A stretch of DNA of 64,000 nt from Clostridium tepidum (lineage in GTDB: Bacteria; Bacillota; Clostridia; Clostridiales; Clostridiaceae): the NCBI RefSeq assembly GCF_002008345.1, contig NZ_MRAE01000001.1, forward strand, positions 1 through 64,000, given 5' to 3'. A program made the position numbers and the translations under genes. The notes beneath the pieces were generated by a model. That model was not told the DNA's origin, searched no databases, and saw nothing but the letters and a program-made list of their open reading frames with translations. Below are positions 18,859 through 25,755 of this stretch, piece after piece. Every line of letters begins with the position of its first letter. The first letter of the stretch is position 1.

Positions 18859-18966
18859 ATGAAATTTATAATTAAACCTAAAAGTTTTAGAGAAGGTCTA
18901 TGTCATTGTGATCACTGTGATTATTGTTCTTTAAAATGTGCTAGTAGATGTGGCATATATGCGTAA
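18859..18966 (+). CDS. Clo7bot-type Cys-rich RiPP precursor, peptide 3
   Basis: 35 residues: leader MKFIIKPKSFREGL, then cysteines at 15, 17, 20, 23, 27 and 31. The C-x-C-x2-C-x2-C-x3-C-x3-C spacing differs from peptides 1 and 2 and resembles peptides 6 and 7. ATG 18859 has TTGGGG ten bases upstream, the weakest ribosome-binding site of the set. It lies just after the 196-bp inverted-end element and may have its own promoter. Confidence 0.88.
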   Translation: MKFIIKPKSFREGLCHCDHCDYCSLKCASRCGIYA

Positions 18967-19020
18967 TATTTAATAAATTGATAAAGTATCTTAAATGTGT
19001 ATAAATAATATCTAGATTGG

Positions 19021-19117
19021 ATATGTGCTTAATATTAATAATTTAATAAATGTAAGAAAATTTATATATGCTTCAATTTCTAATCTATATGTGCTTAATA
19101 TTAATAGTTTAATAAAT
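19021..19117. repeat. Direct repeat between peptides 3 and 4
   Basis: ATATGTGCTTAATATTAATA plus eleven further bases occurs near 19021-19051 and again, with one change, near 19087-19117 (66-base period). It is noncoding. It may mark past duplication or loss of a peptide unit. Confidence 0.45.
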
Positions 19118-19167
19118 TAGTATATTTATAATTAATTCAATGCGATTTATAATAAAGGAGGTATGAT

Positions 19168-19272
19168 ATGAAGTTTATAAAAGGTCCTGTTAAGAAGTTT
19201 TCACAAGGATATTGTGTTGTATGCTCTGGTAACTGTGTAAATTATTGTGTGGGGCAAAGGGTAATAGGATAA
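19168..19272 (+). CDS. Clo7bot-type Cys-rich RiPP precursor, peptide 4
   Basis: 34 residues: leader MKFIKGPVKKFSQGY with cysteines only at 16, 19, 23 and 27, the fewest of the set. The ladder C-x2-C-x3-C-x3-C equals the first four cysteines of peptides 1 and 2, so it is a shortened member of that subgroup. ATG 19168 follows AAGGAGG at 19155-19161. A perfect small hairpin (TGCGAAT ... ATTCGCA, 19314-19333) lies 40 bases after the stop. Confidence 0.88.
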   Translation: MKFIKGPVKKFSQGYCVVCSGNCVNYCVGQRVIG

Positions 19273-19313
19273 AGATAATTATAGAGTAAAGAGTAATAAG
19301 TGTTGGTCAAAGA

Positions 19314-19333
19314 TGCGAATAGACGGATTCGCA
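19314..19333 (+). other. Small hairpin after peptide 4
   Basis: TGCGAAT-AGACGG-ATTCGCA, seven-base stem. There is no T-tract, so it could be a processing or stability element and not a terminator. Confidence 0.4.
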
Positions 19334-19634
19334 GAATAAAGAGAGCTATAGGATAAAAGTATGTTATAAGTTAAAAATTTAAAATAATTATTCAGAAAAT
19401 TCATACAATTAAATAAATTATTGAATTTTGAATAAGGTATTTCATATAAAAATTAGTTTAACATATAATTAAGCCAATAAATATTATTTTAAAGATAATA
19501 GGATAACAAGTAGTTAGTTGATTAATACTGTTTTAAAAATTAGAGTATAGCGAGTGGTTATGTTAATTAATCATAAAAAAATAGATTTAAAAATAATAGG
19601 TTTAAAAATAATATACTTATTAAAAAAATTAATA

Positions 19635-19706
19635 TTTATATAACTTAACAGAACTTATATTTCAATAGGGAGAGAGAAATCAATGTTTATATAACTTAAC
19701 AGAACT
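19635..19706 (+). repeat. Tandem leader motif upstream of peptide 5
   Basis: A 21-base sequence beginning TTTATATAACTTAACAGAA is present exactly at 19635-19655 and 19686-19706. A shorter version (TATAACTTAACAGAGTT) lies at 20192-20208 before peptide 7. Between the two copies is an AGGGAGAG followed by an ATG and an immediate stop, as expected if a peptide gene once stood there. Confidence 0.5.
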
Positions 19707-19730
19707 AATTTGTTAATTAGGAGGAATTAT

Positions 19731-19877
19731 ATGAAATATATTATTAAAAGAGTAAGTTTTAAAGATGGATTTTGTGTTTTAGGTTGTAGAGAAAAAGGAT
19801 GTACTAATGTTTGTGTAAACAATTGCTTAAGAGTATGTATAGTAGATTGCGCCATTAATGGAAGTAAAACTATTTAA
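19731..19877 (+). CDS. Clo7bot-type Cys-rich RiPP precursor, peptide 5
   Basis: 48 residues, the longest of the set: leader MKYIIKRVSFKDGF, then seven cysteines at 15, 19, 24, 28, 32, 36 and 40. From Cys24 on, the spacing is a strict C-x3-C repeat five times over (C-x3-C-x3-C-x3-C-x3-C), as expected of a regular series of cross-links. ATG 19731 follows TTAGGAGG. A degenerate copy of its 3' end lies at 19907-19942. Confidence 0.9.
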   Translation: MKYIIKRVSFKDGFCVLGCREKGCTNVCVNNCLRVCIVDCAINGSKTI

Positions 19878-19906
19878 CAAGTCTGTTATTAGCGAAAATA
19901 AAGTAC

Positions 19907-19942
19907 GTAGATTGTGCTATTAATTGAAGTAAGACAGTATAA
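19907..19942 (+). pseudogene. Degenerate copy of the 3' end of peptide 5
   Basis: Reads VDCAIN, stop, SKTV, stop and aligns with the last codons of peptide 5 (VDCAINGSKTI) with several base changes. Only the tail is left. It is direct evidence that peptide genes in the array duplicate and decay. Confidence 0.65.
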
Positions 19943-19988
19943 AAATAGTTTTAAATAAATTAAATTTTAGATTGGAGTTAGTTATACT

Positions 19989-20108
19989 ATGAAATATATA
20001 GTTTATAGAAATAAAAAGTGGGGATATATTTCTGGGTATTGCCATTGTAGTAATTGTAATGATTGTCATAACAATTGTGGAAGCCAATGTATGGTTTATT
20101 ATAATTAA
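19989..20108 (+). CDS. Clo7bot-type Cys-rich RiPP precursor, peptide 6
   Basis: 39 residues: leader MKYIVYRNKKWGYISGY (slightly longer than the others), then cysteines at 18, 20, 23, 26, 30 and 34. The core C-x-C-x2-C-x2-C-x3-C-x3-C matches peptide 3, with many Asn and His between the cysteines. ATG 19989 follows TTGGAGTT. A pyrimidine/purine inverted pair at about 20118-20184 follows the stop. Confidence 0.9.
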   Translation: MKYIVYRNKKWGYISGYCHCSNCNDCHNNCGSQCMVYYN

Positions 20109-20117
20109 TAAATATTT

Positions 20118-20184
20118 TTATTTCTCTTTTCTTTTAAGAAAGCTTTTTTATTTTACTTTTTTATCAAAAAGAAAAGGGAAATAA
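20118..20184 (+). terminator. Weak hairpin after peptide 6
   Basis: TTTATTTCTCTTTTCTTTT pairs with AAAAGAAAAGGGAAATAAA across a loop of about 30 bases, followed by TTTTA. It may partially terminate the transcript between peptides 6 and 7. Confidence 0.45.
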
Positions 20185-20231
20185 ATTTTAGTATAACTTA
20201 ACAGAGTTTTATGATGATTAAGGAGGATAAT

Positions 20232-20342
20232 ATGAAATATATAATCAAGCCATCATCAGATAAAAATTGGTATTGTTATTGTTCAGATTGTAGCGTATGT
20301 ACGAATTGCAACAACTGTGAAGTAAATTGCAAAATTTATTAG
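20232..20342 (+). CDS. Clo7bot-type Cys-rich RiPP precursor, peptide 7
   Basis: 36 residues: leader MKYIIKPSSDKNWY, then seven cysteines at 15, 17, 20, 23, 26, 29 and 33. These are almost one in three over the last 20 positions, the densest core in the set. ATG 20232 follows AAGGAGG. It is the last peptide gene, 121 bases before the radical SAM maturase gene. Confidence 0.9.
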   Translation: MKYIIKPSSDKNWYCYCSDCSVCTNCNNCEVNCKIY

Positions 20343-20463
20343 GTATATAGTAGATAAATTAAATGCATAGTTTAATTATATAAATGAAAACAAGTAATAA
20401 AAAATAAATAGAAAAGGTTTTAAGTTATATATTAAAAAATTAACAAAGTAGGGAGCAAAAATT

Positions 20464-21816
20464 ATGAAGAAATCTAAATATAACAAAATAATCACATTAG
20501 AAAACGGAAAAACTTTAGCTTTTAATAGTGTTACTTGTGCATTAGCAGAGGTGGATCAATACTTTTTAAATATATTAGAAAACATAGAAAATATAGATGT
20601 AGAAAATTTAGATGAAAAAACTAGAGAATTAGTTGAAAATATGTCAGAGGGTAATTATATAGTTCATGATGAGATGGACGAGTTAAAATTATTAAAATAT
20701 AGAAATTATAATGGAAAATTCTCAAGTAATGGATTAGGCCTAGTAATTGCTCCTACATTAGCTTGTAATTTTGCTTGTCCTTATTGTTATGAAACACCAA
20801 AAGCAGGTCTTATGGATAAGAAAGTTCAAGATAGTTTAATAGAAATGATAGAAGAAAATGCTAAGCGTGAACATGATATAAGTATAACTTGGTATGGTGG
20901 AGAACCATTATTAGCAAAAGATATGATATTTGATTTTTCTCAAAGAGCTATAGAAATATGTGAAAGAGAAGGTGCTAAATATAGCGCATATATTGTAACA
21001 AATGGATATTTGATAAATGAAGAAATTATAGAAAACATGAAAAAAGCTAAAATAACAGGAGCACAAATTACAGTGGATGGACCTCCAAGTATCCATAATA
21101 GCAGAAGAAAATTAAAGAATTCAGATGAGGAAACTTTTACTACAATAATAGATAATGTAAAAAAACTTATAAACGGTGGAATTAAAAATGTAGCTATTAG
21201 GATAAATATAGATAAAACTAATGTTGATCATGTGGAGGAATTATTAGATATATTAGAAGAAAATGGACTAAAAGATGTTGTTGTTAATTTAGGACATGTT
21301 ACTGCGTATACAGATACTTGTAATGGAATTGCTAATAATTGTTTGAATACAAAAGAATATGCAGAGAATGATAGTAAATATCAAAAAGTACTTTTTGAAA
21401 GAGGATTTAAAGTTGCGGGATCATATCCATTTTATCCAAGTATAAAAGCAAATTATTGTTGTGCTGATAATGTTGGTGCATATGTAGTTGATTCAGAAGG
21501 TTATATGTATAAATGTTGGAATGATGTTGGAAATATTGATAGGGCTGTGGGAAATGTTACCACAATTAAAGAAAAAGTAGATGAAAAGATGTATGCAAAA
21601 AATATGGACTATATATTATGGTCGCCATTTGAACATGAAGAATGTATTAAGTGTGAAATATTACCGATATGTATGGGAGGATGTCCATATAAAGGAAGTA
21701 GAAATGAAAAGCCAGATTGTGAAAAATGGATATATAGCCTTGAAGATACAATAATAGCAACATATAATCAAAAAAATGAATGTGAATGCACTGGGCAGGG
21801 ATGCTGTTGTGACTAA
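20464..21816 (+). CDS. Radical SAM/SPASM peptide maturase of the Clo7bot type
   Basis: 450-residue iron-sulfur enzyme expected to form thioether (Cys to carbon) cross-links in the seven upstream peptides. The N-terminal part (about 5-90) is a peptide-recognition region of the type in which leaders dock. The SAM-binding cluster motif is C101-NFA-C105-PY-C108. GGEP lies near 140, the usual glycine-rich contact. The C-terminal SPASM domain has many cysteines (ANYCC, KCWND, EECIKCEILPICMGGCPY) for two auxiliary clusters. The protein ends in an odd Cys-rich tail, CECTGQGCCCD. ATG 20464 follows GGGAG. It is tightly linked to the protease gene. Confidence 0.92.
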   Translation: MKKSKYNKIITLENGKTLAFNSVTCALAEVDQYFLNILENIENIDVENLDEKTRELVENMSEGNYIVHDEMDELKLLKYRNYNGKFSSNGLGLVIAPTLACNFACPYCYETPKAGLMDKKVQDSLIEMIEENAKREHDISITWYGGEPLLAKDMIFDFSQRAIEICEREGAKYSAYIVTNGYLINEEIIENMKKAKITGAQITVDGPPSIHNSRRKLKNSDEETFTTIIDNVKKLINGGIKNVAIRINIDKTNVDHVEELLDILEENGLKDVVVNLGHVTAYTDTCNGIANNCLNTKEYAENDSKYQKVLFERGFKVAGSYPFYPSIKANYCCADNVGAYVVDSEGYMYKCWNDVGNIDRAVGNVTTIKEKVDEKMYAKNMDYILWSPFEHEECIKCEILPICMGGCPYKGSRNEKPDCEKWIYSLEDTIIATYNQKNECECTGQGCCCD

Positions 21817-22399
21817 TATTAAACTTAATATTAAAGATTTTAGGATATTGAGAGATATTGAGGACTTATATGGATTTTATAATAAAGTAATAAACATAAA
21901 GAATATATTTAAATTTAAAAATGAAGTGACTATAGATGTAGTAGATAGTTTGGAAGAATTATCAGATATAGTTGGAATAAGTGTGCCAGACTGGGTTATT
22001 GGTATAAGTCTTCCAGATTCAATTTTAATATTAGATCATGAAAAATGGAAACAATCAAATAATGAAAAGGTAGAGAATTTAATATTACATGAATTTATTC
22101 ATGTAATATTAAATTCAAAAGCACAATCAATACTACCTATATGGTTAAATGAAGGGTTAGCTGTTTATTTTTCAGGTCAGTATGAAAACTATAAGGATAA
22201 AAAACCTAATATAAATAAGAATTTTAATTTTTATAATATGGATTATAGTGATGGAAGACTTTATCATATATCTATTTATATCATTATGAAATTGATAGAG
22301 AAATACAGCATAAAAAGAATTGTTAATGAAACATTAAAGACTAAAAACTTTGAACAAAGTAAAATCTTTAGTAATAAAAATTTACTAGAATTATTATAA
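21809..22399 (+). CDS. Small HExxH metalloprotease, likely leader peptidase of the cluster
   Basis: 196 residues. Zinc-protease motif HEFIH at 94-98 and a downstream third ligand Glu115 in WLNEGLAVYF, the gluzincin layout also seen in MA-clan peptidases. No signal peptide or membrane helix is visible, so it acts in the cytosol. I start at GTG 21809, which overlaps the last codons of the maturase gene. An in-frame ATG at 21776 (11 residues longer) is the alternative. The overlap implies translational coupling, and removal of the MK(F/Y)I leader is the obvious role. Substrate is inferred only from position. Confidence 0.75.
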   Translation: MTNIKLNIKDFRILRDIEDLYGFYNKVINIKNIFKFKNEVTIDVVDSLEELSDIVGISVPDWVIGISLPDSILILDHEKWKQSNNEKVENLILHEFIHVILNSKAQSILPIWLNEGLAVYFSGQYENYKDKKPNINKNFNFYNMDYSDGRLYHISIYIIMKLIEKYSIKRIVNETLKTKNFEQSKIFSNKNLLELL

Positions 22400-22435
22400 T
22401 TTATTCATTTTTTATGATTTAAAGGAGAAGTTGCT

Positions 22436-22933
22436 ATGATAGAGCATATAAGGATACGTAAAGCGGATATAAATGATATGGACAAGATAGCTGATCTTAT
22501 ATCATCTATAAATGAGAAAAAGACAAAGATTACAAAATATGATGACTTTAATTTTAAGCATTCTAAAGATTCCTTAAAGGAAGTTTTAAGTGGTAAAAAT
22601 AAAAATGAAATATTATTTATAGCTATATGTAAAGAAAATTTTTTAGGTATGATAAACATATCATTTAATAATCCAGATTATATATTTTTTATTGATAAAT
22701 TTGCTTATATAAAGTATATGTATGTGGATAAAAACAAATTAATAGATAAACAAAAATATGAATATGTTGCTAAAGAATTATTTGAAGTTGCAATTAGTGA
22801 AGGCAAAAAATATGGATTTAAATATATATGTGGAGATGTTCTAACTGAAGAAGATGAACTAAAAGAATTATTTGAAATGAATGATATGAAAAACTATAAA
22901 AGAAGGATGCAGAAAAAAGTAAGTATTGTGTAG
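22436..22933 (+). CDS. GNAT-family acetyltransferase
   Basis: 165 residues with the GNAT fold pattern: IRIRKADINDMDKIADL at the start, then the central acetyl-CoA region and a conserved C-terminal stretch (AISEGKKYGFKYICGD). AAGGAG precedes ATG 22436. It has distant similarity to the second GNAT at 25276 (both have GKK/GKS-Y and a C-terminal NYKxRM motif). In the cluster it could acetylate a Lys or the N-terminus of the peptide, or be an immunity enzyme. The acceptor is unknown. Confidence 0.75.
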   Translation: MIEHIRIRKADINDMDKIADLISSINEKKTKITKYDDFNFKHSKDSLKEVLSGKNKNEILFIAICKENFLGMINISFNNPDYIFFIDKFAYIKYMYVDKNKLIDKQKYEYVAKELFEVAISEGKKYGFKYICGDVLTEEDELKELFEMNDMKNYKRRMQKKVSIV

Positions 22934-22966
22934 ACTTTAATCCATAGTTTAATTTAGGGAGAAATT

Positions 22967-24679
22967 ATGAAAAATTTATTAAATAATATGTGGAAAGTAG
23001 CAAAAGAATATAAAGGAAAAGAGTTAATTGGATTAATTTTTACTATTTTATATACGGTTGCTATATTTATATCTCCAATGGCATCTAGATATCTAGTTGA
23101 TACTGTTATTCCAAGCAACTCAATTAATAAGTTAAAGGTAGGTATATTAATCTTTTTTGGAGGATGTATATGTCAACCTATATTTGGATATTTAAAAAAT
23201 AGAGTTTTCATGGAAATAAGTGAAAATATAACAATAATGTTTAGAGAAAAAATGTTTAATAAAGTGATAGATGCACCTATGGAATTTTTCGATTTAAGCA
23301 GTAATGGAGCTATTGTATCTAGGATAAGTAATGATGGAAGAAGTGTAAGTGAATTTATTACTAATTTTTTTGTTGTTGTTGTGAAAAATATAGTTTTAAT
23401 AATTATGATTATCGTTGGAATGATAATATTATCTAAAGAAATTACATTTATGGTTATTTTTCTATATACAATATACTTTTTTATTAATTGGAAGATATCA
23501 CGTAAATTTAATCCTATGTCTAAGAATATACAAGAAAGCTATGATCAAATATGTATAAAAATTAATCGAAGTGTTGGCCTAATTAATACTATTAAAGCAT
23601 TTAATCAAGAAGATAAAGTAAAGACGGAATTTAAAGAAATAATAGAAAAAAATTATGCTAACAATTTAAAGTTTAGAAAACTCAGTATGTTAATGAACGC
23701 TATTAGTAATGGAATGATGATAGCAGCATTGTCTATTGTATATGGAATAGGAAGTATGTTTGTTATGGAGGGAAAAATAACAATAGGTACAGTTGTAGCT
23801 ATAGGATTATATTTTCAACTATTAGTACAACCAATATATGAACTATTAAATAGTAATATAGATGTACACACAATAATTCCTATATTTAATAGAATCAACG
23901 AATATATTAATTTGCAAACTGAAAGAGCTAATACAGGGGATAGCCAAATTGATTATATAAAGGGAATAGAATTTAAAAATGTTAGTTTTAAATATAATAA
24001 TGGAAGTCAGGCTATAAAAAATATTAGCTTCAAGTTACCTTCAAAGGGAATATTCGCAATAGTTGGGGATTCTGGAGCAGGTAAGAGTTCCTTAATAAAA
24101 TTATTGAGTGGATTTTATGACTCCTACGAAGGAGAAATCAAAATTAATGAAATAGAATTAAAAAAATATGGGGCAAAAGATATAAGAAAAATCATAAGTT
24201 TAGTGTCACAGGATATAGAACTTGTTAATGAATCCATTAGAAATAACATAAAAATGGGGAGAGATATAGAGGATTCAAAAATAAAGGAAGTTGTAAAATT
24301 ATTAAATTTAGAAAATACTATAGAAAAATTAGAATTAGGTTATGATACTATAGTTAATGAAAGGGCGAATCTATCTGGCGGGGAAAAACAAAGAATATCT
24401 ATTGCTAGAGCTTTAGTAAAAGATGCTTTGGTTTATATTTTTGATGAACCCACAGCAGCTCTTGATACTATAAATGAAAAGAGAGTAAAAGATATATTAG
24501 AAGATTTGTCAAAGGAGAGATTGGTAATTATAATAACCCATAATTTGAGTTTATTAAATAAGGCTCAATGTATTTATACAATTAAACAAGGGGAAATAGT
24601 AGAAGAAGGGGATTACGAATATTTAATTAAAAAAGACTCATATTTTTTAAAACTTATGAAAGAACTATCTAAAAAGTAG
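22967..24679 (+). CDS. ABC exporter with fused membrane and ATPase domains
   Basis: 570-residue half transporter. Six helices lie in about 15-300, and the ATPase follows at about 340-560. Walker A GDSGAGKSS lies near 371, the signature NLSGGEKQR near 470, Walker B VYIFDEPTAALD near 490 and the H-loop THN near 525. It lacks the N-terminal C39 peptidase domain of lanthipeptide-type exporters, so leader removal must come from elsewhere, such as the HExxH protease. It is the best candidate for exporting the matured peptides. ATG 22967 follows AGGGAG. Confidence 0.9.
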   Translation: MKNLLNNMWKVAKEYKGKELIGLIFTILYTVAIFISPMASRYLVDTVIPSNSINKLKVGILIFFGGCICQPIFGYLKNRVFMEISENITIMFREKMFNKVIDAPMEFFDLSSNGAIVSRISNDGRSVSEFITNFFVVVVKNIVLIIMIIVGMIILSKEITFMVIFLYTIYFFINWKISRKFNPMSKNIQESYDQICIKINRSVGLINTIKAFNQEDKVKTEFKEIIEKNYANNLKFRKLSMLMNAISNGMMIAALSIVYGIGSMFVMEGKITIGTVVAIGLYFQLLVQPIYELLNSNIDVHTIIPIFNRINEYINLQTERANTGDSQIDYIKGIEFKNVSFKYNNGSQAIKNISFKLPSKGIFAIVGDSGAGKSSLIKLLSGFYDSYEGEIKINEIELKKYGAKDIRKIISLVSQDIELVNESIRNNIKMGRDIEDSKIKEVVKLLNLENTIEKLELGYDTIVNERANLSGGEKQRISIARALVKDALVYIFDEPTAALDTINEKRVKDILEDLSKERLVIIITHNLSLLNKAQCIYTIKQGEIVEEGDYEYLIKKDSYFLKLMKELSKK

Positions 24680-24764
24680 TGTTTGTAATTAAGATACACT
24701 TATAAATATATTAGCAAATCTATGAAAGAAATGTTACTAGTACAGTATATTAATAACTTTATGA

Positions 24765-25248
24765 GAGAAAATTGTTGAGAAAATAGTACAAGCATTCGGT
24801 TTATTTATAAAGAATATAAATTTCTCTAATAAAGACAAATCAAATATTAATTCTATAAACGTAGAAACTATTATAGTTATTCCTAAAGATATCGGTTTAA
24901 TAAATATACAAAATGATACTGGAAATATTGAACTAAAAGGTAATTATAAAGAACTAAAATTTTATATGAAAAATGGGAATATATTCTACAAAGGGGAGCT
25001 AAATAAGGCTAGTATAAAATCTAAAGTGGGAAATATTAATTTGGATTTACAGCGATTAATTAAAGATTATAAATATGATTAATGGGGGAGTTGTAAATGT
25101 AAATATTAAAGTACCAAGGGATAGTAAAATTAGCTTGGTAGGTTCTATTATTAATAAAATTAAAGTTAAAGATAGAACTAATATTAATAAAAAAGGGGCT
25201 ATATTTGATATAAACGTAAAAATAGGAAATGTAAATATAGAAAACTAA
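24765..25248 (+). pseudogene. DUF4097-like gene, 5'-truncated and frameshifted
   Basis: The sequence carries the beta-repeat pattern of DUF4097/putative adhesin proteins (NIQNDTGNIELKG, then SKVGNINLDLQ). It is split in two frames near 25078-25083: the first frame ends in KDYKYD-stop and the second continues INGGVVNVNIKVPRDSKI to a stop at 25246. There is no start codon with a ribosome-binding site at the 5' end (an in-frame stop at 24762). Such genes often sit in operons with envelope-stress regulators. It is broken here, while its neighbours are intact. Confidence 0.7.
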
Positions 25249-25275
25249 AAGAATAAAAAGGGGTAATGCTTATTT

Positions 25276-25755
25276 ATGGAATTTATAGTTAGAGAAGCAA
25301 AATTATCTGATTTAGATGATGTATTAGAACTGTGGAGAGAGTTATCTATAGATCAACTGGGAAAGGATAGTTATTATAAAGGGAGTTTAGAATTTAATTG
25401 TGGAAGTAAACAAATTAAAGAATCTATAACAAATGATAATTGTGGTGTATTTGTTGCAGAATATGACAATGAAATTCATGGATTTGTAGAGGTATGGATA
25501 AATAGAAATGATTTTTTGCTTCAGCATAATGATAACGCTTATATATTACATTACTATATAAATGAAGAAGGTAGGAATGTAAATAACATATATGGTATTA
25601 TATGTAAACTTTATAGAGCTGCTGAAGAGTGGGGAATAAGTAAAGGAAAATCTTATATAATAGCAGATGCTTTTGAACACAATCAAAGAATACTTACATT
25701 TTTAAAAAGAATGAAGTTATGTAATTATAAAAATCGAATGGTGAAAGAAATATGA
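25276..25755 (+). CDS. Second GNAT-family acetyltransferase
   Basis: 159 residues. The GNAT start VREAKLSDLDDVLELWREL, the central strand FVEVWIN and the C-terminal SKGKSYIIADAFEHNQRILTFLKRM are standard. Its stop overlaps the permease ATG by four bases (ATGA), so it is coupled to the MacB-type permease. Two acetyltransferases in one peptide cluster is unusual. One could be a peptide modifier and the other self-immunity, but neither is shown. Confidence 0.75.
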   Translation: MEFIVREAKLSDLDDVLELWRELSIDQLGKDSYYKGSLEFNCGSKQIKESITNDNCGVFVAEYDNEIHGFVEVWINRNDFLLQHNDNAYILHYYINEEGRNVNNIYGIICKLYRAAEEWGISKGKSYIIADAFEHNQRILTFLKRMKLCNYKNRMVKEI

